A DNA stretch of 64,000 nt, from NCBI GenBank assembly GCA_030704615.1, contig CM060734.1, positions 50,732,042 to 50,796,041 on the forward strand, given 5' to 3'. Below are positions 53,111 through 64,000 of this stretch, piece by piece. The position numbers and the translations under genes are program-made. Source of the stretch: Takakia lepidozioides. Taxonomy: Eukaryota > Streptophyta > Takakiopsida > Takakiales > Takakiaceae. The notes beneath the pieces were generated by a model, which worked only from the letters and a program-made list of their open reading frames with translations, was not told where the DNA came from and did no database searches. Position 1 is the stretch's first letter. Every line of letters starts with the position of its first letter.

Positions 53111-55991
53111 TGCAAACACCAAAACCCTATGTACCATACACTAGTTTCTATGCTGATTATCTACAAGCCTTTGAAAATGTGCTGGGGAGAATGACAACAT
53201 TGCAAGAAAGCTTTTCAAAGCATCTTGTTGTCTACTTCTGCTGTAATATATAACAGGCATTCAACTGTCTGGTTTGATTGTCCCACCATTGTCTCCTATT
53301 TGAAGAATACTCCCTCCAAAGCTCCAAAGCTTCTCATTGTTTCCAGAGGTTTGCAACCGACTGCCATAACATGTCAAAGTGGTTCAGAGTGGCATTGACA
53401 TGCTACTGTCAGTGGGGGTGCAAGTCTTGGAGACACAGTGGCCTCATCAAACAAACTAGGTGCAGCTAACCAGTGATAGTTTTAAACACAGCCTCCTAAG
53501 AGCAAGCCGACCCTCCCAAGTACCTTGTGAACACCACGAATGCCCTTGGGCAATGTATTTTCATGACCTTCTTAGGAAGAACCACCTATGATACTAAAAA
53601 GACAAGCCACTTTTGCGGAATATTCATGTCATATATGAAGAAAGCCAGACCTTGCCATCACTGTTGTCCCACCCTCGTTGAAGGACTACTCTTTCCAGTG
53701 CTGTTCCATGCTCCATGGTTAGACCTTCGTCCGAGAAGCTCCAAGACCATCAGAAGTTTGATAGGGCCCCTTATGGACGAGTATTAGCTTTCGACAACAT
53801 TCATGCAAGTCACTCTGGGCTCTATAGCAAGTATGACAATGAGAAAAATACAAACACGTCCAAAGTTGCAAATGCTAAACAAGCTTGTTCACGACTGACA
53901 GTGATCAGGCTTATTGCCAGTCACACTGACTTCCATCTTCAAGCTTGCCCGCATCCCATTCTGGTATCTTTCCACGTCAATCCTCGTTGGGTGAAAGAAA
54001 AGCTAATTGCCATGACACAAAGTCGAGAGCAGTCTTGACCTTGTGTCGTGGCAATTTGAGTTTGTTTCACCCAAACAAGGATTGAAGCAACTCTCAATCC
54101 GTAGGACCTCTGCATCTGTATTCTGGAAAATTGGATTGAACCAACATTTTAACAAAGCCACAACCATCAACAATCCCAAGGCCAAGGGAGACGGTCAGGA
54201 GGTTATTTCATTTCTCTACTATCAGGTGGTTCATATTATAATGTCTGTTGCAACTCCATCTCATAACCTCCATGTCAACTCACAATTGGTCATATGCATT
54301 ACAGTGATTATTGCCTCCTTTAGAAGCTTCGGTACTTGGGGGATTTTACAGTATTCTGCCAGTTGTCATTAGCAGGGCTTTTTTTGTTTCACGGTTACCA
54401 ATAAACCTGATTCTTTTAATGGTAATATCTGGCGGTTAGTAGTCCCACATTTCTAATACACCACTTTACGAACCAGTATCAGGGAAAACAACACAGATTT
54501 TACATATCTCCCTCCAGCCTTCATTTTGGATTCATATGAGTTAATACAAAATCACCAGACACTAGATCCATGCAAAAGTGGAAAAGGGATCAAAGCACTG
54601 CAAATGGATTCAAACATGCAACAAAGTAGGGATTCCAATAGATTGAAAGGCTAATGACTTCACTTATACACTGAAATGAGGATTTCCCCTACACTAGAAT
54701 GGCACTTCACGTACTCATGCATTGAAATTGCTAAAGATTGTTCAGGGGTCATAGTCATATTCATACTCCAATGGCAAATGATAGCAAACTCAACCCATCT
54801 CGGCATCTCAAATGGTCAAAGCCCACCTCAGGGATGTACCGGCCCCCCTTCCGCTCCCGGGTCCACCATGGGTTGTTTGTTGATAACCGGGCCAATTTTG
54901 GGGGCTGTTCCGGTTCTCGAAAAAAAAACCCACTGAAAGTTCTTTGCTAAGTCCCAGCACCTGGATGGGAATTTGCGGCTATTTGTGGCGGAATCAGATA
55001 ACCGCCCAACACTGGAAAAACCCTGGGGAACCTACTTTTATCTCCTGCTTCGATCCCATACTGACACTAACACTTGCAGAAAAACCCGAGATTCTAAACA
55101 ACTCATAACAGACGTAGTCAAACTCCCTCTATGACAGTACTTCACATCGTCCATGAAGAAAGCTCGCCCTCTCAACGCTACCACCATCGTCAAAGGGTCT
55201 TTACAGAACCCCTGCCAGCAATGTTCAATTTCAAAGAGGACAAGTGATCCTATGATGCATAGTACATAGCGATCCAAAAAGAGAAACCAAAAGAAAAAGC
55301 AGAGTGTGCGCGCGTTATTTCTATTACCTACTTCCGTTCGCATCCCAATAAGGCCTGGGAAGCGCCAGAGAACTTGCTAGGACTCCATACTTGGCGCATT
55401 GCCAAGGGGGATGCCGCTTTCAGCTCCAGCCCAGCCCCTTATTCACCGTGCTGCGTGACTTGAAGAGTCTCGCATCGCCGAAACGACAAGACAGGCCTTG
55501 GATACGGCGTCGGCATGCACTGTATGCTGAATCGCTGAGCACACTGTCATCGTCCAAGTGAAGCCGAGAACAAATTTTGCATTAGCATTGCATCAGCATG
55601 CTTCTCGGCATGGAAAGAGATCGTCCAGCTGCATGCATGACGCATCGGTGCAACCGGCATCTCTCTCCCACCTCTCTCTCGCTCGAAGGTCCCCAAGTTG
55701 AATCAAGTAGTTTCTTAAACCATCCTTCTAAAAGTAGGTGTCATACCCAAAGCAATGAGGCCCGTTCGGTTTTGTGATTTATCATAGTCCATAACAGCGT
55801 TGCTATGTGTACACTGACCCCCTACACAGCTTGACTCAAAACTCAGCAGCCACACCTCCTTGTCATTCTTCTCCCTGCATTCAGTAAGCTTTGCTTATTG
55901 TTGGTTCAGCCACACTTCCACTTGTGAGTAGCATTTTTGTATCACTAGTGATGAAGCCATTTGGTTTGCAGGTGAGAGTAGCATTCAAGCG
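53111..55991. other. No gene seen
   Basis: The segment 53200-53480 resembles flanks of the PPR relics. Nothing else is recognised. Frames at 53527-53787, 53715-54038 and 54043-54372 have no known domain. Confidence 0.35.
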
Positions 55992-56294
55992 CTACAACCA
56001 ATATAGGGATCTTTGTGAGAGGGGCTTGGCACTCCAGCAGTGTGACTTACCTTGATATGAACAATTAGTTTGGGCTTTCCAGACATCCTCCATATAGCCC
56101 TTCACCCAAGCATCAATCTGCTGGGTGTGAGCAGCCCCAAAGTTAGACACAAACAAGGCCAGGCCTTTGGGCTTGGAGTCTAGATTTGAAAAGTTGGTGA
56201 ACGGAGGAGCAGGAACCATGTTCTTGATGTTCCTGGAGAGGGCCACTCTCTGATGAGAATACCCGGTACAATGTGTCAGAAAATCAGGTTGCAC
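55992..56294 (-). pseudogene. Possible fucosyltransferase-like exon fragment
   Basis: The minus-strand frame contains NMVPAPPFTNFSNLDSKPKG and LALFVSNFGAAHTQQID, which resembles the FISNCGA region of plant alpha-1,3-fucosyltransferases (GT10). It then reads WVKGYMEDVWKAQTNCSYQ up to a GT-AAGT donor at about 56053. A similar tail with the same donor lies at 63930-64000. The key Cys is Phe here. Family assignment is tentative; the exon-like structure is clearer than the identity. Confidence 0.3.
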
Positions 56295-56485
56295 ACATTG
56301 GGCAATTACTATCTCCTTTTCCTCTCTGCATCTGTTTAGTGTTCAAAGGTACTTCGCTCCTCAATGCCTGAGTTTAAATTTCAGTCTAGTGCCAAGGGTT
56401 AGCAGCCCTTGAGATCATCCTTAAGGTCCTCGCCCATGCCACAGATTGGAAACAAGTTCAGGGAAGTCTTGAGGGAGTTTTGCGA

Positions 56486-56527
<42 letters not shown>

Positions 56528-57450
56528 AGACTTGCAGGTGCATTGTTAATGTGATGCCCACATGACGGATCGCTTGAGTCTGGGGTTATGGTGCCTCCTG
56601 CTATTGCTGCACAACATCACATTCAACTGCGTCTTGACTCTTGTGCGGTGGGCAGCACTTCGCCACTCGTGGTCTTAGCAGGTATTGAGAAGAAAGAACT
56701 GCATAGAGGATGGGTAGCTGGACGGCTCAATTGTGTGGAGGATCCAAAGAGCACTGAACAACACTGCAACGTTTCTCTGTGAGGATAAGCCATTTGAAAG
56801 CAACACCAAAGAATACAGAACATTGACTTTATACAGACTGGCATGGACAGGACATTAGGTGGCCTATTCTCAGAGGGATACTAACAGAGACCTATCTTGA
56901 AACCAACAGATATCAAATCCATTATGGCAAACCAATTCATCGGACGAAAGATGCCTTATTTGTTACCACATCCAATAAGAGGTGGCTTCTGAGTGAGCAC
57001 ATAAAAACAACAACCTTGTGTGCAAAGAAGCTAAGTCAGAATATCTTCTAAGTTATATGTGTACAAAGGTAAAACTCTGTGGCAGCTGCAGTAAGATTCA
57101 GGGAGGGTCAGTGAGACTGTGGTTGGGCTGCAAGAAAAAATGCAAGCCAACCAATTCACAGTCCTTCCATCAAAGGGTGATCAAGCAAGTCCAACATGAT
57201 GCATTTCTAATAGAAGTTGTATGCACTCATATGAGGTGCGCTACAATGCCAGGCTTTCAAGTCTGACGTAACAACACCTACTGACAAAGAAAATAGCATT
57301 TGCAATTTGAGCATGAGGTGCTGATGTGATGAGGATAGAAGGGAAAGGAAGAGCCTTCCAAAAAATGACGACATCAATCTACCTGGATGAACACACAAAG
57401 GCAAATAGGGGGGGACCTGTGTATGGCCCAAAGGTCAGATGAGGACAATA
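56295..57450. other. No gene seen; (GA)n microsatellite
   Basis: (GA)n at 56489-56520. The downstream part adjoins the 3' end of the SCYL2-like gene and may hold its 3' UTR. Confidence 0.4.
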
Positions 57451-60400
57451 CTATAGCAAGTCCAAAAGAGGGGGTTCACTTTTGCTAGTCTTTGCACTGC
57501 TGACCTGTGGGGAGCGAATTGGTCGGATTGGATTCCTGCCTCTTCCTTTCCCCAGCCCAGAGGGTGGGGGCGGTGCAAGCTTCAAGGGACTGGGTTCAGT
57601 CTGCGGCTTCGGGGAAGTGAAAAGGTCCCCAAAATCATGTGGGTTCTGTTGCACACTATTCTGTGCTGATGGAATGCTCCAATCGCTGGCATTCAAAGGA
57701 GATTTGGTCTCAAATGTGTCCTTCGATGTCGTCACCCCACTGGTCCAGCTGCCAAACTGTGTGTGCCCATCCCTGGCTACACTACCTGTGCTGCTACTGG
57801 TAGTTGAAGTGGTGGTGCGTGGTGGCCAGTCAGCAAATGGATCAAAGTCATCACCTATGACCTGTGGGGCTGTCAAAGAAAGGCTTCCAAATCCATTCGT
57901 TCCTAAACTTGCAGAACTTCCTACACCTTGGGTCATTGTAGAGGCTGTAACACTGACAGGAGCGACTGGAGGAGGCCACTCGAAAGACGGAGATGGAAAG
58001 GATGATTGCTGAGGAGGGATGACTGAAACTGGTGGAAGCAGAGATGTGGAGGCCTGTGAGGTAGGCATTGTGCTTATTGAGGGAGTTGGTGAAGGAGCCT
58101 TTGAAGATGCCATGGCTGCTGTCAGAAAAATTTCTGGTGTGCTAACACTTCTTTTGCTCTTTGAAGAGCCCCAGTCTGCATCCCATGCACTATCTCGTCC
58201 ACCTGCTGCAGTCCCATTCCCTGTGGCCTTGACGCTTCCCCGTTCTGGCACACTCAGAGCCATGGATTTCACATCTAAGGAAACGGGCTCCACCTCATTC
58301 ACTGTTACTCCCCGCTTCTCCTCTATTTTCCTGTGCAATTTTGAAGCAATTATCATCCCCCATTGCCTCAACTTGAGTTCCTTTAGTCATTCCCTTCATT
58401 TTCCTTGCTCTCAGTTCACAAGTAAATATAACCACAACGTACTGCTTGTTTAATGTACCCGTACCTGATGCATGACTGTCTATGTGCGTCTACACATGTC
58501 CTTTGTAAGCAGATGGCAGCCTGCTCTCCAGTACATCAAAACTATTGAGGAGGAACCAATACCTGAGGACCTCCTTCACAAAGTGCATATATTTGGCAAA
58601 CTGTTGACTGTTGAGCTGCTGGACGACTAGCAATGGACACAACAGTGGGAGCAGATGCTCAGAAGCGAACTCAACGCCAAACTACAAACCAACAATCACA
58701 CCGTTAGCATCCACCTTCCTAAACCATTCCCAAGCCCGCTTTGGTCATTGCACCCACCGTATCGAGACTCATTACAAATACTTGTACGACAACTGTGATG
58801 TCTGACGAGTCTATTGCAGCAGCTGAATGCATGCATTGGAAATCCCTCATAAGCTCACTCTCAGACTTGTGCTAATTTGGTCACTATGATCAGTTAGGGC
58901 CGCCCCACTGACAGCACAAGCCATCCACATCCGGTGTTCTTTGTGCTTATCTTAACAAGAGGAAACTTAATCAAGGCCTTGCCCACTTCTTAATCCCTCG
59001 GAACCATGAACATGCGGCAAATGACTCGTAGACTAGAGTTCACTTAGCAAACTGAATGACATTACAGGATTACAGTGAGATAGACCTGCTTGTGAATAGC
59101 TGAAGCCACACCGAGTGTGCACATGAGAGTGGGAGCAGAGTGGTCAACAGCTGTGCAGCGCTGCAGCGTCTGCAACACTTCTAGCACACCCGCCCTGTCT
59201 AATCGTTGAACCACCTCACCCAGACAGAGGAGAGCATTCACGCGAACCTGGTCCATTAGGTATTCAGTTCACATATGTACTTGCAGAGAAACCCCAACTC
59301 CCTTTCATCACTGGAATGCACAGTAGTAAGGAACTACAGGGCATAGCCACAAAACCTAAACCTAAAAAGGGAAAGGCAGAGACACATAAGAAAATGCTAA
59401 GGTCGTGAGCATAGTAACTGCAGCCATTGTAGTCTTCAGAGCCAGTCCATGAACACGGGGCAGAATAGACTGCTTCAAGACCTGCACCCACAGACCAGTA
59501 GTAAAGACCAGTAGTTACCAATTGATAAGGTCAGAATCCAAGGAAGCATGAGGAGACTTGAAATATGGCCGAACATGAATGCCTGTACAAGGTAGTCTCC
59601 AGGGCTGGAAAAAGGAAGACAGGAAAGACCGTGAAATCAAGCTGTTTTGTAAGCGAAAGTGTTCGCTTCAACACTTCCTCTTGCATCCGCGCATCTGGGT
59701 CCTCATACGCCCGGACCAACATTGGCACTACGTGGGCTGCCAGCACTTCAGCTCCCACCTGTTGCATCAGACAAATTTTAGCATCTCTGCCCATAAACCC
59801 TGCAGGACCATCCAACCCAACTGAATTCTAATATCTATAATTGTTCAACACTACGTTAATGCTAATTTGAGTAAGAATGGCACCTCTAGCACATGGTAAC
59901 TCCTGGCCTAAAAACTCGCTCTACATGTAGCTCAAGGATAAGATTAGTGTTGTACCGATAAAACAATTTAGCCTGCTAGAGTTGAAAAGTGCAAGCATCA
60001 TTGACAGGACCTAAAGATGCCAAAGTAACTGGACAAATGATAGGTCTATGGCAGATGAATGGCAGATGATATCTTCGGTTATTGTAGACAACTGGAAATG
60101 GGGACACTGGTCTGCAGACGAGCTACACCTAATCTTTCTTCATGCAGAATTGTAAACAGCACGAAAAGTAAATTGCTGCACCTTATCAATGAGGAGGCTT
60201 GCATGCTTGACAAGCAGCAGCAATGTGTCTCCCGTAGCAGAGCTGAGGACAGGTAACAATGCGGGAAGTGTTGATGACTCAAAATCAACCTTCTCCTGCA
60301 GAACTTGCCAAGCCCCCCATCAATTAATGCTGTTAAGAGGCTCCTGCCCATGTCATATTTCCAATTCCTCAGTGCTTCGTACCAGGTACTTTACCATAGA

Positions 60401-63400
60401 GAATCCCCCACCTATGTCAGACCACAGCATAAAGCAGCAAGGACAAGGAGGAAGATGTACCTGGGACTCTGCGATTGTGAGGACCATAGGGAGCACCATG
60501 GGCTGCATCACCCCATTCCGGAGCTCTGCACATAGCGGTGGCAGCACCTTCACCCCAACAAAAGCCATAAGACCTCCGCAATGAATGATATGATAGGAAA
60601 TGTAGATTAGAGAGGTATTGGACAGGTCGCTGTTGCTGGCATAGAAAGCTGGTGTGTTCTAACTTCCCTAATCACACTATCACATAATTGTAGGAGACTT
60701 GCAAACGAGACATTGAATGCTGCAAGCTCACATTTTTTGAACTATGTGATATACATATACGTTTGGATATGCTCATATGGAAATTGTTGTTAGTCATATC
60801 AAGGTAGTTGGAGACCGTGATTTTTAAGGTCTATGGGAAGCTCAAAGAGTTCGAGACACAGATATAAATGTACTCATAAGACGTTTGTCATAGCCTTGTG
60901 GCCATAGACCCTGTGCATGATAGATAGATTGTACTCATAAGACGTTGTTTGCCGTAGCCTTGTGGCCATTGACCCGCATGATAGATAGAGACAGAATATG
61001 AGAGAGATTGTACTCATAAGACGTTGTTTGCCGTAGCCTGAATATGAGAGAGAGAAATTCATAGAAGAGGAGCTGGAGCAGACCTTGTACCGGAGAACAC
61101 GTGCATCAAAGCTGGTCCACATGTCTGCCATTGCTTTCAAAAATTCAGACTTTTGCATATTGTCCCTTTCCTACCCATCCCAGAGACCATGCAGTTCTTC
61201 AGGATTCATGATGTATGATATATGACAAGATGAGGGTACCATCCAGTTTTCTCCTGTAAACTTCAGATACAAAGGCCAACTACACCTCATGTTTACCAAA
61301 AGAAAAGAAAAGGTGCAACAATCACACTGGATGGACCTGAAGCCCTTAACTTCTGACAACAGCTGATTGTACACATTGCATGCACCTGCTTGCCCCCTAG
61401 CCTAAAATGACTACTAGCTATTCCCTCCAAACCCTCGGTTCTCCCCTTCACTCCCTCCCTCTCGTATGTTGAAGTTCCATATCTGAGTTGTGGGGGTGGA
61501 AGAAGGCTCGTACAAGCAGGTGGTCAAGAAAGCGGAGGGCCCGCAACCTTGTGTCATCCCGAAAGAAAGGAGAGCCTGCACAAACCGACAAATTTGGATT
61601 AATTGTATATAGCATACACTGTACCCATCTAGATCGCTTCTAGAAATACACCATTATCATTGTTTCTAATCTGGCCATTGAAAGCTATTGATACAAACCA
61701 GTGTTTGTCTTAGTATGACCACCAGTGAACTCACCCAAAGTACTCCTATTGCAACGTGACATTCTCATTTTCATTTTATATCAGCAAAACTGTACATCAG
61801 AGCTCTCTGCTTGATGGGAGAGACCCATTCCAGGATAAATGGAGAGCAAGTGAGAGAGGAGATAGGTTTTCAAAGGAGGTAAAGAAAACAGAGAGAGTAG
61901 CTGAAATGGGAAGTGCCTACTGGTGAAATCCATGGCGCTTGGTCGAGAAAGCTCATCCACGTTAAGCATCTGTCTCAAGTCTTGTACAAGCTCTGATGGA
62001 ATGTTTGAAAAGCTCTCATTCATAAAGAAAGACACCTTGCTATTATACTGGGGCCACACCAACACATTGTTAGACAGCTACCTTGCGCCAAGCAGGATGG
62101 GATCAATTCAGAGGACACAAAGGTCTTTCATATCGCCTTTATGGCCCCCTCTCGAAGTTCTCAAAAAGGTCAGGCAAAACTAAGGAAAAGGCTTTTCTAA
62201 ATAGCTAGTTCCACACAGCTTGTCATGCCCATTCAGAGACAGGTTCTGAAAATTAATCCACACTGCTGAACCAAGACTAAAGATGACTGACTCCACAACT
62301 TCAATGACAGATCATGTCTAAAGCCTAATTAGGACTACTTATATGAAGGTACAAAATGCACCGTTTGTAGGTTGTTATAGCATTGAAGGAGTGGTCTGTG
62401 GGCGAGTAAGTGATATGAAAGGCAAGCCAGACTGAAGATGTCAGTTGATGCACGAGGCCCAGAGGTAGACTTCCGAGTAAGCTCTGGTGCTGCATAATCA
62501 AGCGGTGGCTGCAATGGCATGACCACATCATCCACATCGTAATCCTGTTTGCCCAGCACCCAATTCATACAAACACACTCAATGTTTGCTGAGAAACGTG
62601 TTGTTCTGGGATTTGCTTAGTACTGAATCGTTCTGTATCAGTCCATACACACATTGAAGTCTTTGCCATATTCTCAACACTCTGGCATGCCATCTGCAAG
62701 AGCCCACTTATTGTATACTAAATCCAGGGACCCCTAGGCAATTCCTGCCCACATGAGAAGGCTGTCCATAATTAGCTTCAACTGCCTTGATATGTTTATG
62801 GAAGGCAGCCTTAAGAGAGTTTCAACAAATCGAGACCACTCAGGATGTTCCCTACTCTCCAGCTTAATAATACAGACGATAATACATAAGCCTGTCTACA
62901 CTTGCCAAAGCATGTTCCTTCCTTGTCAACCCAAATAAATGAGAAAGGAAAACTTTACTGGAAAATGGAAAGCCGGTCCTCCACTGGGATCAGTCACAGG
63001 CTGGTCCACATTTACAGCAAACCCAAAGCCTGCAAGCTTCCATGCTCCACTGGATGTGATATACACTGCCTGCCACACCCACAATTATTCCCTAACTGTA
63101 TTGTTTGCTATCACAGATAGGGACTAAACCAAGAATGCCAACAATCAACCCTGGAATATCCAGCAAGTTTGAGGTAAAAATTCCATGTTCGGCAACTATG
63201 CCAGTGATATCACACAACCTCCAATCTCCTGTGAAAACTGCTATTTGTGACAAAATAGAAGCCCTGCATTCTAGTAGAATCAACCGTAAATACTTTCAAG
63301 GACTGAGTTTTGACTCTTGCTGACATCTATCCTAGCAAAAAGACTACCTGATCATAGATCATTTCATTTTTTGACAAAAAATACAAAAGAGAGGGGCAAA

Positions 63401-63691
63401 GAAGAAGAAAAAAAGAGGACTCCTCCCGGAGGAAGTGTAAATTTAGTGTCACTTCATCCCAAAGGACTAATGCCTTCCATTCGAAGGTGGTAGGGGCAAA
63501 GAACACTTGAAACCACAAAAGGCAACACACAAAAGAGAAAATGGTGAACCAAGGAAAATGCATGCAGAAGGTGACTGTACTCTTACCTCTGGTGAAATGG
63601 CACGGTGGATGAGGCGGGCATTGTTATGGAGGAAATTCAAAGACTCAGCAAGCTGCAAAAGGCCATGCTTTATTTCCAGCTGTCCTAGCTC
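57451..63691 (-). CDS. SCYL2: SCY1-like protein 2 (SCYL2-type pseudokinase), 5' end outside window
   Basis: At least 13 exons on the minus strand: 63691-63587 ([28 protein letters not shown]), about 63062-62945 ([14 protein letters not shown]), 62560-62350 ([35 protein letters not shown]), 62060-61922, 61577-61500 ([20 protein letters not shown]), 61150-61082, 60565-60462 ([17 protein letters not shown]), 60297-60185, 59784-59645, 59479-59416, 59256-59086 ([20 protein letters not shown]), 58679-58564 ([15 protein letters not shown]), 58330-57451. It is a kinase-like fold followed by HEAT repeats. The catalytic loop reads IHRAISPE instead of HRDLKPEN and the DFG position reads GFGF, as in catalytically weak SCYL proteins. 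The C-terminal exon holds [11 protein letters not shown] and ends LLDLL, a clathrin-box-like motif. SCYL2 acts in clathrin-mediated trans-Golgi/endosome traffic. The N-lobe lies beyond 64000. Confidence 0.9.
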
Positions 63692-63929
63692 CTGTATCAC
63701 ATATACACAGAATTTGGTCAATGCATCTCATCGACATATTTTTCAGTTGTAAACTCTAGGCACATATATCACAAGGAAGGTCGACTCCCCTTCACAATCA
63801 GTTCAAAGCTTATCTGTTTCAGGGCAAGCCGTAATGTTCTCCAGCAATCATAAGCAGCCAAGCCTCAACCGAACTCATTGACTAATGTTGATTGGGCTCC
63901 AATGGGTCCAATATTCTTTAGGAAGAAAT

Positions 63930-64000
63930 CAGCACTCCCGTAGTGGGACTTACCTTGATATGAACAGTTAGTTCGGACTTTCCAGATCTCCCCTAGAAAG
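63930..64000 (-). pseudogene. Second copy of the 56-kb exon tail and splice donor
   Basis: About 65 bases match 56026-56094 with roughly ten differences, including the GTAAGT donor next to TATCAAG. It lies in a SCYL2-like intron or upstream region at the window edge and may be one end of a dispersed duplication. Confidence 0.5.

Overview
The window reads as nuclear DNA of a seed-free vascular plant, most likely a fern. The coding genes are plant nuclear genes with GT-AG introns (SCYL2-like, PTAC7-like, a PH-domain protein). Broken plant PLS-type PPR copies lie scattered in both orientations, and about half the window is retroelement. The organism is an inference; no marker in the window fixes the species.

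Layout. 1-5215: a decayed Ty3/gypsy-type retrotransposon on the minus strand (copy A), cut by the window edge. Its gag is split by an 843-bp CACTA-type DNA transposon (3230-4072). 6240-10710: PPR pseudogene debris. 11085-11340: an 83-bp tandem repeat. 11535-11939: a diverged solo LTR. 11941-31925: a three-level nest. The outer layer is a LINE fragment, interrupted by a chromovirus (H, 13306-31330, minus strand, TSD TAGGC). H is interrupted inside its gag by a second copy of the copy A family (copy B, 18770-29832, plus strand, TSD GGCC). 31926-40700: mostly non-coding, with a tRNA-derived SINE, a short LINE tail with an 11-bp TSD, a PPR relic and an orphan beta-ureidopropionase exon. 41346-50150: a gene-rich block with a PTAC7-like gene (+), an mS38/COX24-domain gene (-), a PH-domain gene (+) and a RING-finger gene (+). 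50200-57450: SINEs, PPR debris and a possible fucosyltransferase fragment. 57451-64000: a long SCYL2-type pseudokinase gene (-) whose 5' end lies beyond the window.

The main discovery candidate is the copy A/B retrotransposon family. Its pol region carries a C5 cytosine DNA methyltransferase of DNMT3-like motif order between the protease and the reverse transcriptase, and a PHD finger at the C-terminus of the integrase. A DNA-methylation writer and a likely chromatin reader are thus carried by one mobile element. Copy B also has an unusual split terminal-repeat arrangement (Y - internal - X - Y - X), with integration-type ends TGTC...GACA and a 4-bp target duplication. Its terminal repeats are nearly identical although its ORFs are broken, which suggests recent movement with proteins supplied by another copy.
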